A DNA stretch of 64,000 nucleotides from Polaribacter atrinae (lineage in GTDB: Bacteria; Bacteroidota; Bacteroidia; Flavobacteriales; Flavobacteriaceae). The stretch lies in NCBI RefSeq assembly GCF_038023995.1, contig NZ_CP150660.1:680501-744500 (forward strand), read 5' to 3'. The notes under the pieces are model-generated. The model did not search any database and was not told the DNA's origin. It saw only the letters and a program-made list of their open reading frames with translations. Each line of letters starts with the position of its first letter. Within the stretch, counting starts at the first letter, position 1. The translations under genes and the position numbers were made by a program. Of the stretch, positions 44,964 through 54,218 are shown piece after piece.

Positions 44964-45554
44964 ATGAAAAAACAATACAAAATAACAGGTTTATACTACC
45001 AGACACAAGGTTTTAACTTCCGCAAGTACTTAGATCTCAAAAACGTTAAATTAAGCTGTAAAACGCCTGATTTAATGGTAATAATGATGAACCCAGGAGG
45101 CTCATATCCTCTTGATAAGATTGACAATAATACCACAGCATCAGAAGCTATTCCAGACCGAACACAGTCGCAAGTAATTCAGGTAATGCAGAATGCTGGA
45201 TTTAACTACGCAAGAGTCTTAAACCTATCTGATATACGTGAACCAAAGAGCAATCTCTTTTATGATAAAATAGCGGAGCTAGATACTAAAGGTATTGCAC
45301 ACTCTATATTTGATGATACAAGAAAGGAAGACCTCAGCCAATTATGGGTAAATACTGCAACTGTTATCTATGGTTGGGGTGTCTCTAACAAATTAAAGCC
45401 TTTAGCTTTAAAAGCTATTGCAGCTTGCAACGCTTCAAATCCCTACGGAATTTTAAAAGCTGGTACTAACTGGGCTTATTATCATCCATTGCCACCTATC
45501 CACAGTAAACAGATTGAATGGGTAAAAGAGGTTTCTAAACAATTAAAAACTTAA
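44964..45554 (+). CDS. DUF1643-family protein
   Basis: 196 residues, cytosolic. DLMVIMMNPGGSYPLDKIDNN..SQVIQVMQNAGFNYARVLNLSDIR and TATVIYGWGV match the DUF1643 pattern (LNPS.. and W-G blocks). The function of the family is unknown; members are frequent on mobile elements. It lies directly before the Type I R-M genes, but a 150-nt gap separates them. Confidence 0.75.
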   Translation: MKKQYKITGLYYQTQGFNFRKYLDLKNVKLSCKTPDLMVIMMNPGGSYPLDKIDNNTTASEAIPDRTQSQVIQVMQNAGFNYARVLNLSDIREPKSNLFYDKIAELDTKGIAHSIFDDTRKEDLSQLWVNTATVIYGWGVSNKLKPLALKAIAACNASNPYGILKAGTNWAYYHPLPPIHSKQIEWVKEVSKQLKT

Positions 45555-45566
45555 AGTTTTTTATTT

Positions 45567-45581
45567 GTATAATTCTTATAC
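45567..45581. promoter_or_regulatory. Dyad upstream of hsdM
   Basis: GTATAA-ttc-TTATAC, a perfect 6-bp inverted repeat in the leader region of the R-M operon; possible operator for a regulator not identified here. Confidence 0.3.
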
Positions 45582-45705
45582 TAAAACTCTTCATTTTTCT
45601 TACATTTATCAAAAAAATTGTTAAACTTTTATAATACAGTTATGAACTCTCATATTCTATGGAGTCATAATGTATGTAAAGGTTTAAAAATCACACATAA
45701 AACAT

Positions 45706-47181
45706 ATGATTACTGGAGAGTTAAAATCACAAGTAGATAAAATTTGGGATGCCTTCTGGACAGGCGGAATTTCTAACCCCTTATCTGTTATAGAACAGTT
45801 TACCTACTTACTATTTATAAGAAGGTTGGACGAGCGCCAACTTCTAGAAGAGAAAAAAGCGAATACCGTTGGTATTCCTATTCAGAATGAAATATTCTCT
45901 CCTGCACAAAAAGAATTAAGGTGGAGCTCTTTTAAGAACAAAGACCCACAAAGCATGTTTGATGTATTTACCAAACCTATGGTAGATGAAATGACAGTTT
46001 TTGACCACATGAAACAAGTAGGAAATACAGGTGGTGTCTTTGCTGAGTTTATGAGCAAAGCCAACTTTATAATTGCTACTCCAAGATTGTTAGACCAAGT
46101 GGTTCAGTTAATTGATAAAATCAACATGAACGATAGAGACACCAAAGGAGATTTGTACGAGTACATGCTCTCTAAAATTGCTTCTGCAGGTACTAACGGA
46201 CAGTTTAGAACACCAAGACACATCATTAAAATGATGGTGGATATGACACAACCTAAAAAGGATGATGTTATTTGTGATCCTTCTTCTGGAACAGCAGGTT
46301 TTTTAGTTGCAGCAGGAGAATACTTTAGAGAAAATCATGAAGACTGGTTTCTAGATAAAACCTTTAGAGATCATTTTAATAACGAAATGTTTAATGGTGT
46401 AGAGATAGATGATACCATGATTCGTATTGGAGCTATGAACCTACAGTTGCATGGTATAGAAAGCCCTAATTTAATGAAGAATGATGCACTAAGTGAAAGT
46501 GCTGGAGATATAAGAGATAAATACTCGCTAATCCTTGCTAACCCACCTTTTAAAGGGAGTTTAGATTATGATGGTGTAGAAAACTCGATACTAAAAACAG
46601 TGAAGTCTAAGAAGACCGAATTACTCTTTTTAGGTCTAATGCTTAGGATGCTAAAATCTGGTGGTAGATGTGCTGTAATTGTGCCAGATGGTGTTTTATT
46701 TGGTAGCTCTAATGCTCACAAACAAATTAGAAAGGAAATTATAGAAAAGCACAAATTAGATGCTGTTATTTCTATGCCAAGTGGTGTATTTAAACCGTAT
46801 GCAGGGGTAAGTACTGCTGTACTCTTTTTTACAAAAACAGGTACAGGTGGTACAGACCATGTTTGGTTTTACGACATGAAAGCAGATGGTTATAGTTTAG
46901 ATGATAAGCGTAACGATAGTAAAGACAATGATATCCCTGATATTTTAAACAGATACCGTAATCTAGAGGAAGAAAAAGGTAGAGCAAAAACAGACAAAAG
47001 TTTCTTAGTGCCTTTTGATGAAATTAAAGAAAACGACTGGGATTTATCTATAAACCGCTACAAAGAAATTATATATGATGAGATTGTATATGATGCTCCT
47101 GCGGATATCATAAAAGAGATTGAAACTTTGGATACAGAACGTAACCAAGCTTTAGCAGCTTTAAAAGAGATGTTGAGATGA
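45706..47181 (+). CDS. hsdM: Type I restriction-modification methyltransferase subunit
   Basis: 491 residues. N-terminal HsdM_N helical domain (~1-130), SAM-binding motif I DPSSGTAGF from Asp191, catalytic N279-PPF282 (motif IV), giving N6-adenine methylation. The C-terminal tail (~430-491) contacts HsdS. Forms M2S for host protection and R2M2S for restriction. It overlaps hsdS by 4 nt (atga). Confidence 0.96.
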   Translation: MITGELKSQVDKIWDAFWTGGISNPLSVIEQFTYLLFIRRLDERQLLEEKKANTVGIPIQNEIFSPAQKELRWSSFKNKDPQSMFDVFTKPMVDEMTVFDHMKQVGNTGGVFAEFMSKANFIIATPRLLDQVVQLIDKINMNDRDTKGDLYEYMLSKIASAGTNGQFRTPRHIIKMMVDMTQPKKDDVICDPSSGTAGFLVAAGEYFRENHEDWFLDKTFRDHFNNEMFNGVEIDDTMIRIGAMNLQLHGIESPNLMKNDALSESAGDIRDKYSLILANPPFKGSLDYDGVENSILKTVKSKKTELLFLGLMLRMLKSGGRCAVIVPDGVLFGSSNAHKQIRKEIIEKHKLDAVISMPSGVFKPYAGVSTAVLFFTKTGTGGTDHVWFYDMKADGYSLDDKRNDSKDNDIPDILNRYRNLEEEKGRAKTDKSFLVPFDEIKENDWDLSINRYKEIIYDEIVYDAPADIIKEIETLDTERNQALAALKEMLR

Positions 47182-48296
47182 GTAAAAACTATTTGAATAT
47201 GGTAACTCTGGGAGATGTATTAGATTACGAACAGCCTACAAATTATATTGTCGATAAGGCTGATTATAGTGATGAGTTTGAGATACCTGTCTTGACTGCT
47301 GGAAAAACATTCTTATTAGGTTATACAGATGAAACTCATAATGTCTTTAAAAATATACCAGTTATAATTTTTGACGATTTTACAACAGCCTTTAAATATG
47401 TAGATTTCCCTTTTAAAGTAAAATCTTCTGCAATGAAAATTTTAAAAGCAAAAGAAGAAATAGCTGATATCAAATTCTTGTACTATAGGATGATGAAAAC
47501 AGGAATTGATACACAATTACATAAACGATATTGGATATCAAAATATTCAAAAGTAAAAATCCCTCTCCCACCACTAGACCAACAAAAAAAGATTGCAGCA
47601 ATTTTAGATGCAGCAGATACCTACAGACAAAAAACAAAAGCACTCATTACTAAGTATGATGAGTTGACACAAAGTTTGTTTCTAGATATGTTTGGAGGAT
47701 ACTTTAAAAACAAAGAAGGTTATCTTTCTATCAGTGAAGTTTCATCTTTTATAGATTATAGAGGTAAGACGTTAACAAAAGTTGATAATGGGATCGCATA
47801 TGTGACAGCAAAAAGTGTTCGAATTGGGTATTTTGATAAAAAAAGATTGGATTATATCACTAAGGAAACTTATGATGAAATAATGACAAGAGGATACCCT
47901 AAAACTGGTGATGTATTATTTACAACTGAAGGAGCTACTTTAGGATTTACTTGTAGAATCCCTCATGGGTTAGAAGAATTTGCTGTAGGACAAAGATTAA
48001 TAACCCTACAAACAAAAGAAAACTATAACTCTGTTGTATTAGAGTTTATGCTTAACTCATCGGAAATTCAAGGTAGTATTTTTCAACTTGCTACAGGTAG
48101 TGCGGTTAAAGGAATAAGAGCTGCAAAATTCAAGACTATTAAAATCCCAGTTCCACCAATAGATCTCCAAACCAAATTTGCCGAAAGAGTAAAAGTTATA
48201 GAGTCACAAAAAGAACAAGCACAAGCAGGTTTAGTACAAGCAGAAAATTTGTTTAACAGCCTTTTACAAAGGGCGTTTAAAGGAGAGTTGGTGTAA
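47178..48296 (+). CDS. hsdS: Type I restriction-modification specificity subunit
   Basis: 372 residues: TRD1 (~1-130), central conserved region IPLPPLDQQKKIAAILDAADTYRQKTKALI (~130-175), TRD2 (~185-320), C-terminal conserved region IPVPPIDLQTKFAERVKVIESQKEQAQ..NLFNSLLQRAFKGEL (~322-372). The two repeats form the coiled-coil ruler that sets spacing of the bipartite target. It overlaps hsdM. No inverted repeats for phase variation are seen. Confidence 0.95.
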   Translation: MSKNYLNMVTLGDVLDYEQPTNYIVDKADYSDEFEIPVLTAGKTFLLGYTDETHNVFKNIPVIIFDDFTTAFKYVDFPFKVKSSAMKILKAKEEIADIKFLYYRMMKTGIDTQLHKRYWISKYSKVKIPLPPLDQQKKIAAILDAADTYRQKTKALITKYDELTQSLFLDMFGGYFKNKEGYLSISEVSSFIDYRGKTLTKVDNGIAYVTAKSVRIGYFDKKRLDYITKETYDEIMTRGYPKTGDVLFTTEGATLGFTCRIPHGLEEFAVGQRLITLQTKENYNSVVLEFMLNSSEIQGSIFQLATGSAVKGIRAAKFKTIKIPVPPIDLQTKFAERVKVIESQKEQAQAGLVQAENLFNSLLQRAFKGELV

Positions 48297-48479
48297 ACCT
48301 GAAGAATTATGAAAGAAAATACGCTATCAACAAAAGCAGTGAAATAATATAGTTACGTCGATAGAATGTTGATAACATAAATGAAATTTAAAAAAACCAA
48401 GCATAAAACTAGTTTAACAGATTGGTTCAAAAGGCGTTGTAAACCATTTGAAAAAATAAATATCTAAAAAATAATTAAT

Positions 48480-48842
48480 ATGAATGTTACAAATAATGAT
48501 TTAGTATTAGTCAGAGGAATAAATGCTCAATGGTTTAAAGAAAACTTTAGTAAACTTTGGATTGGATTTGGTGGTGCCCCACAGGCTATACCAAAAGAAG
48601 ACGCATATTATGTTGGATTATATATGGGAGCCCCAGTTTCGGCAATTACTCATATTGGAATTGTTGAAAGTATTCACAGATATGACAATTCTGCGGACTT
48701 TTACTTAAAATGTATAATTAAGCTTAAAAACCCTATTGACCCTGGTCATCCAATTCGAAAACACGAAAATTGGAAATTATCACAATTTGGATTATCGGAA
48801 TCACAAATGGATGATTTAAGAATTAAAATGAATGGTATTTAA
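48480..48842 (+). CDS. Small hypothetical protein in the hsdS-hsdR gap
   Basis: 120 residues, cytosolic, not recognised. Compact beta-rich pattern NDLVLVRGINAQWFKENF..YYVGLYMGAPVSAITHIGIVESIHRY..FYLKCIIKLKNPI, which reminds of PUA/EVE- or ASCH-like folds but without a clear signature. It splits the hsd operon and is followed by an attC-like remnant, so it may have arrived as a cassette. Confidence 0.55.
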   Translation: MNVTNNDLVLVRGINAQWFKENFSKLWIGFGGAPQAIPKEDAYYVGLYMGAPVSAITHIGIVESIHRYDNSADFYLKCIIKLKNPIDPGHPIRKHENWKLSQFGLSESQMDDLRIKMNGI

Positions 48843-48904
48843 TAGTGATAAGAGAGTAAATTCTATTTTTTGATTTACACATCAAAGTACAATCTGAAAA
48901 ACAG

Positions 48905-49041
48905 CTTACAATATCTTGCTTAAAAAATTTCAATATTTAGCTTAATTTAAAACTTGTTACATTTTTGCTAACATCTGAATTTTCGCTGGAAATTCCTCGT
49001 TCACAAAATCGAAACTCTCCAAACAAAACAACGTTAAAAGG
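48905..49041 (+). repeat. attC-like remnant between hsdS and hsdR
   Basis: The right part has the same design as attC-like site B: tttgctaacatctg, a stem GAATTTTC-gct-GGAAATTC (48977-48995, one G-T pair), tcctcg, and a cacaaa...acaacGTTAAAA end (core GTT 49033). The left end gcttacaatat (near 48915) nearly matches the complement of the start of the segment (GTTGTAAAC at 48437), 7 of 8. Probably decayed. Confidence 0.45.
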
Positions 49042-49069
49042 AGCGTAGGTATAACATTAATAAAACATT

Positions 49070-52000
49070 ATGAGCAACTTTCAATTTCTACAAAAAGAGT
49101 GGCCAGCCATCTATAAAGAAGCAAAAGAAGCAGAACAGCTAACGTTAACTTCTCCTAAAGCCTGTGCAATGATTTCTAGAAGTGCTTTAGAAAAAACTGT
49201 ACAATGGTTGTATCAAAATGATGTAGAGTTAGAATGGCCTTATGATACTAAGCTCGCTAGTTTAATACATGAGCAATGTTTTAGAGAAATCATTAAACCT
49301 TCTATGTTTAGAGAGGTAGATTTGGTACGTCTAAATGGTAATGCAGCAGCTCATGGTAAAGCTATTACGCAAGATCAGTCTATTGCTAGTATTAAAAACT
49401 TGTTCAGGTTTTTAAGCTTTTTAGGAGTTTATTATAGTGAAGTAGCTATTGATATTCCTGCTTTCAGCATGCAAAAAATCCCTGATGGGAACGAGCAAAA
49501 AGAAACTTTAAAAACACTCCAATTACTAGAGCAGCAATTAGACAATAGAAGAGAAAAAGACAAAGAAGAACGTGCAAAGTTAGAAGCACAAGCAGCACAA
49601 ATAGAGCTACTCCAAAAACAATTAGAAGCTCAGCAAAAATTAAGTACCCAACGTAGAGTTGAAAGAGAAAAAACAAAAGACCCTGAGAAAACCATACCTA
49701 TTCTTATACCCGAATCTGTTACAAGAAAACTCTATATAGATGTTTTACTAAAAGATGCTGGTTGGGATAATTTAACCGAAGGACGAGAAATAGAATATGA
49801 AGTAAAAGGAATGCCAAAGAGCACCAATCCCTCAGGAATTGGTTATGTAGATTACGTGTTATGGGGAAAAGATGGAAAACCTGTAGCAGTTGTAGAAGCT
49901 AAAAGAACAATGGCAGATGCTAGAAAAGGAAGGCATCAAGCAGAACTCTATGCAGATTGTTTAGCTCAAATGTATTCACAGAGACCTATTATTTTTTACA
50001 CCAATGGTTTTGAAACCTTTCTTTGGGATGATACTTTTTATGTAGATAGAGAAGTACATGGTTTTTACACTCAAGATGAACTACAGTTATTAATAGACAG
50101 AAGAACTACTAGAAAAGACCTTAGAAAATTTAAGGTAAATACAGCAATTGCAGGACGAGATTATCAACTAGAAGCTATAAAAAGAATTTCTGAAAACTTA
50201 GTTGTAGATGATAAAGATAAAAACTTAAGAGGGGCTAAAAGAGAGAGCCTTTTAGTAATGGCAACAGGTAGCGGAAAGACAAGAACCGCTGCAGCAATTG
50301 TAGACATGTTAACCAAGTGCAACTGGGCTAAAAGAGTATTGTTTTTAGCAGATAGAAACGCATTGGTTTCACAAGCTAAAAACGCCTTTAAAGAGTATTT
50401 ACCAGAGTTGTCTTGCATAGACTTAACCAAAGAAAAAGAAGATAATAGTACACGTTTGGTGTTCTCTACCTATCCTACTATTATCAATAAAATTGATAAA
50501 GTAAAAACAGAAGACGAACGCTTTTACGGAGTTGGTCATTTCGATTTAATCATCATAGATGAAGCACATAGATCTGTCTATCAAAAGTACAGAGCAATCT
50601 TTGATTATTTTGATGCTATGATTATTGGGTTAACTGCAACACCTAAAAAAGAAATTGATAGAAATACATACGGACTTTTTGGAATAGAAGATGACAACCC
50701 AACTTTTGCGTATGAACTTGATGCAGCTGTAGACCAAGGCTTTTTAGTTCCACCAAAAGCCATAAGCATCCCTTTAAAGTTTCAACGAGAAGGTATTAAA
50801 TATGCAGATTTATCAGATAGCGAAAAGGAAGAATATGAAGAGAAATTTGGAGACCCTACAAATGATGAAGCTCCAGAAGAAATAGGAAGTGCAGCACTTA
50901 ATAAATGGTTATTTAACACAGACACTGTAGATAAAGTGCTAGAGCACTTAATGAATGATGGAATTAAAGTTAATGGAGGAGACAAATTAGGTAAGACCAT
51001 CATTTTTGCAAAGAATCACGCACATGCAGTTTTTATAGAAGAGCGTTTTAATAAAAACTACCCAGAGTATAGTGGTAAGTTTTTAAGAGTAATTGATAAT
51101 TATGAAACCAAAGCACAAGATCTTCTCGAAAAATTTGCAGATCCTTTAGAAGAGCAAGAACCGCAAATTGCAGTTTCTGTAGATATGATGGATACAGGAG
51201 TTGATGCTCCTAGAGTAGTTAATTTAGTATTCTTTAAGATAGTAAAAAGTTCGTCTAAGTTTTGGCAAATGATTGGTAGAGGTACTCGATTATGTCCAAA
51301 CTTATTTGCACCAGGAGAAGATAAAAAGGAGTTTTTAATTTTTGACTATTGTCAAAACTTCGAGTATTTTGATGAGCATCCTGATGGAGCTGCAGCAAAT
51401 AACATGAAGCCTCTACTCCAACAAATTTTTGAAGCTAAGTTAAAGGTATCACAGTTAATTACACACTTATCAGATAAAACACCTGATGAGGTTGAAATAA
51501 GAGATAGTTACCTAACAGAATTACATAAAACAGTATTAAACCTCGATGAAAGCAGGTTTATAGTTCGTAAAGAGCTGAGGTATGTAAAAGAGTTTAGTAA
51601 CAAAACTAAATGGCTAAATCTTTCAAAAAGTGATGTACAAGAAATTAATACACATTTAGCACACTTACAGCCTGCTGCTAAAGGTGATGATGAACTTGCC
51701 CGAAGATTTGATATGTTAGTTTTAGTATATCAAATTGTATTGCTAACAGGTTCTGGAGACACAGCAAAGTACATGGGTAAAATTTACAGTACCGCTGTTG
51801 CTTTAGAGAAGAAAGATAACATACCTCAGGTATTAATGCATTTACCACTTATAAAGGAGCTACAGACAGATCATTATTGGGAGACCATTAATGTAAAAAA
51901 ACTAGAAGAACTTAGAGTAGCTTTAAGAGAGTTAATCAAGTACTTAGAAACCGAAAAGCAAGCACCTATTTACACTAATTTTGAAGATGTATTAGATTAT

Positions 52001-52516
52001 GACGGAATTACAAGTAGAGAGCCTGTAACCTCTTATGTGAGCTTACAATCTTATAAAGACCGTGTAGAAAGTTACATTAGAAAAAACAAAAATCATTTAA
52101 CCATACATAAGCTTTCTACCAACTTACCAATTACAAAAGCAGAGCTTTATGAATTGGAAAAGATTCTCTTTTCTGAGGGAATTGCTGGCACAAAAGAAGA
52201 ATTTGTGCAGCAGTATGGAGAAAGACCTTTAGGCGCTTTTATAAGAAGTATTACAGGAGTTGAACAGTCTACATTAAATGAAGCCTTTTCAGATTTCCTA
52301 CAAGTAGGAAACCTAAGAGCAGATCAAATGACCTTTATTAAAACAATTATATCTTATCTATCTACCAACGGCACCATTGATAAAACGATGCTCTACGAGT
52401 CTCCTTTTACAGACCTTAATGACCAAGGTTTAAGTGGTGTTTTTGATAACGATGCTGATGTTATAAAGGTTGTAAGAATTATTGACATGATAAATAGTAA
52501 TGCTGATGTTGGCTAG
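49070..52516 (+). CDS. hsdR: Type I restriction-modification endonuclease/translocase subunit
   Basis: 1148 residues. DUF4145 domain (~20-110), coiled coil (~130-205), PD-(D/E)XK nuclease with Asp261 and E276-A-K278, SF2 translocase: Walker A ATGSGKT (398-404), DEAH (497-500), GLTATP, motif VI region QMIGRGTRLCP. The C-terminal helical part (~830-1148) is probably the EcoEI_R_C-type domain that binds the methyltransferase. All catalytic residues are present, so the system looks intact. Confidence 0.96.
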   Translation: MSNFQFLQKEWPAIYKEAKEAEQLTLTSPKACAMISRSALEKTVQWLYQNDVELEWPYDTKLASLIHEQCFREIIKPSMFREVDLVRLNGNAAAHGKAITQDQSIASIKNLFRFLSFLGVYYSEVAIDIPAFSMQKIPDGNEQKETLKTLQLLEQQLDNRREKDKEERAKLEAQAAQIELLQKQLEAQQKLSTQRRVEREKTKDPEKTIPILIPESVTRKLYIDVLLKDAGWDNLTEGREIEYEVKGMPKSTNPSGIGYVDYVLWGKDGKPVAVVEAKRTMADARKGRHQAELYADCLAQMYSQRPIIFYTNGFETFLWDDTFYVDREVHGFYTQDELQLLIDRRTTRKDLRKFKVNTAIAGRDYQLEAIKRISENLVVDDKDKNLRGAKRESLLVMATGSGKTRTAAAIVDMLTKCNWAKRVLFLADRNALVSQAKNAFKEYLPELSCIDLTKEKEDNSTRLVFSTYPTIINKIDKVKTEDERFYGVGHFDLIIIDEAHRSVYQKYRAIFDYFDAMIIGLTATPKKEIDRNTYGLFGIEDDNPTFAYELDAAVDQGFLVPPKAISIPLKFQREGIKYADLSDSEKEEYEEKFGDPTNDEAPEEIGSAALNKWLFNTDTVDKVLEHLMNDGIKVNGGDKLGKTIIFAKNHAHAVFIEERFNKNYPEYSGKFLRVIDNYETKAQDLLEKFADPLEEQEPQIAVSVDMMDTGVDAPRVVNLVFFKIVKSSSKFWQMIGRGTRLCPNLFAPGEDKKEFLIFDYCQNFEYFDEHPDGAAANNMKPLLQQIFEAKLKVSQLITHLSDKTPDEVEIRDSYLTELHKTVLNLDESRFIVRKELRYVKEFSNKTKWLNLSKSDVQEINTHLAHLQPAAKGDDELARRFDMLVLVYQIVLLTGSGDTAKYMGKIYSTAVALEKKDNIPQVLMHLPLIKELQTDHYWETINVKKLEELRVALRELIKYLETEKQAPIYTNFEDVLDYDGITSREPVTSYVSLQSYKDRVESYIRKNKNHLTIHKLSTNLPITKAELYELEKILFSEGIAGTKEEFVQQYGERPLGAFIRSITGVEQSTLNEAFSDFLQVGNLRADQMTFIKTIISYLSTNGTIDKTMLYESPFTDLNDQGLSGVFDNDADVIKVVRIIDMINSNADVG

Positions 52517-52537
52517 GTGGGTTATAAAGTTAGGTGT

Positions 52538-52575
52538 TTACGGTTTTCCGTAAGAAATTTTAATTTTTTTTTTAT
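52538..52575 (+). terminator. Probable terminator of the hsd operon
   Basis: TTACGG-tttt-CCGTAA hairpin, followed about 10 nt later by a run of nine or more T. Confidence 0.5.
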
Positions 52576-52799
52576 ATTCTTGCTTAAGCTTACCAAGATA
52601 ATCAATTTAGTTGTTGTTATATTTTAAAGTCAGTAGCAAGAGGTATTAAATAAAATACACCGTACCTCAGTTATGCTACTCTGTGTCTGTTAGTAAACTA
52701 AATAAATTATAAACTGACAGACATCATTAAACTTATAGAATCAGATAAGTTTATACTTGGAAAAGTTATAAGAACATTGAATTTAATTGAAAAAAAAAA

Positions 52800-53132
52800 A
52801 TGGAGATACAAAAACTATTAAATTATCATAAAAATAATTTCATAAAGGATTACGGGGAAATTAAATATGAGGAAATATATGAGAAGGTTAGATGTTCTAA
52901 ACACCTTAAGCGAGGTCTTAGAATTTCTGAAAGTAAGGGTATGCCGTTGTTAGCAGGAGATTTTCTTCAGATTGGAGCAGCTCATGCAGGATTGTTTGGT
53001 AAAAAATCAACAAGGGTTATGGGGGCTTTAGTGGCTCTTGAATTATGGCATGAAGAACTTAATTATGATTATGAATTAGCCTCAACAAGTCTCTTACTTA
53101 ATGAAATTAGAAAATGTATGAGAGGGTATTGA
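52800..53132 (+). CDS. Island hypothetical protein
   Basis: 110 residues, not recognised. Helical; GMPLLAGDFLQIGAAHAGLFGKKSTRVMGALVALELWHEEL is a hydrophobic Gly/Ala-rich stretch, too broken for a clear membrane helix. An A-run (11 A) lies directly before the ATG. Confidence 0.5.
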   Translation: MEIQKLLNYHKNNFIKDYGEIKYEEIYEKVRCSKHLKRGLRISESKGMPLLAGDFLQIGAAHAGLFGKKSTRVMGALVALELWHEELNYDYELASTSLLLNEIRKCMRGY

Positions 53133-53300
53133 TTTTATAAAATATCAGATTAATAAAAGGTTTATAAGTTCAAAGAATATTTTTTATAATTTAACGAAAC
53201 AATTACTCATACGGTGGTGGTGTCGGGATTATGACTATCTAACATCAGATATATATTCTAAACAAAATATTAGAAAAATTAACAAATAAATTACCTAATT

Positions 53301-53450
53301 ATGAGTAAAAACAATAATCTTAATATAACGCCAATTGCTGGTGTTATAAGTATAATTCTAGCTGGAATTTTAGGTCTTTCTGGAGCGGGAGTACTATCCT
53401 TAATTTGCCTAGTAATAGCTGGGGTGTTATTTTGGATAGCATCAGCTTAA
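53301..53450 (+). CDS. 49-residue small membrane protein
   Basis: ATG 53301 to TAA 53448-53450. After a short polar start (MSKNNNLNITP) the rest is nearly all hydrophobic with two probable helices (IAGVISIILAGILGLSG and VLSLICLVIAGVLFWIA). Unknown role. Confidence 0.5.
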   Translation: MSKNNNLNITPIAGVISIILAGILGLSGAGVLSLICLVIAGVLFWIASA

Positions 53451-53468
53451 AGAGATTAAAAGGTTCTC

Positions 53469-54218
53469 TTAATCTAATTTATAGAGTATTGATTCTAGTT
53501 TTGGGGTAGCCCTATACTTTACAGCATCATCCATTACAAATTCTGCACTGTCAAACTGTAATTTTCCGTCTGTAAAACTAACTTTCGTTCTAAAAAATAA
53601 AGAAGGACAGCAATGTGCATCTTTATGGTGACATTGTGAGACACCTTTTAAATAGCCATCTTCTATTTTTTGATATCGGAATAGATTAGGCCAACTTTCT
53701 TTTTTACAACCACAAATATCATTTTCGTTTGCTACGTCTTCTAGTTTAAAAGTATCTCCATGATTTATAAAAACATAGAAGAAAGTAACTTCATTATAAC
53801 CATCTGATCTAAATACACTGATAATACAATCTCTTTTATTATCATTGTTAAGGTCTCCAAAAATAATACCATTATTACCATGCTCCTGTGTATTAATGGT
53901 AGTTGGTAGTTCGTAATAACGTATGTTCTCTTTATTACTCTTTCCACCTAATATTTCAGGTGAGTTTCTTACATCATAAGCTTCAATTACATCTTCGTAA
54001 TTACTTTTGTTTTTGAAGTTTTTAAATTCCTTCTGTGAAGTAATTTCTGGTTTGTACTCAATTACAAGGGAATTGTAAATAGCTTCATAATCAATAGCTT
54101 TTTCTACCTCTTTAATGGGGGGTATTACTTCTTTCTGTGGGCTTTTAGTAGTACACTTAATAAATACAAATAATGCTATTAGAGAGCATATAAGAATTAG
54201 ATTTTTTGTCTTAATCAT
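53469..54218 (-). CDS. Lipoprotein with a VCBS/FG-GAP-like motif
   Basis: 249 residues. The hydrophobic N-terminus ends in a lipobox-like IKC at residue 22, followed by a Lys/Glu/Pro linker. GIIFGDLNNDNKRDCIISVF is a calcium-binding FG-GAP/VCBS-type motif (DxNxDxxxD). Several Cys/His residues (CGCKKES, SQCHHKDAHCC) may bind metal or form disulfides. Function unknown; it is the only clear minus-strand gene in the island. Confidence 0.65.
   Translation of the reverse strand: MIKTKNLILICSLIALFVFIKCTTKSPQKEVIPPIKEVEKAIDYEAIYNSLVIEYKPEITSQKEFKNFKNKSNYEDVIEAYDVRNSPEILGGKSNKENIRYYELPTTINTQEHGNNGIIFGDLNNDNKRDCIISVFRSDGYNEVTFFYVFINHGDTFKLEDVANENDICGCKKESWPNLFRYQKIEDGYLKGVSQCHHKDAHCCPSLFFRTKVSFTDGKLQFDSAEFVMDDAVKYRATPKLESILYKLD

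Noticed and set aside
53453..53475. AGATTAA/TTAATCT hairpin between the 49-residue protein and the lipoprotein gene
   Set aside because: It overlaps the lipoprotein stop codon and has no T-run; too weak to call a terminator.
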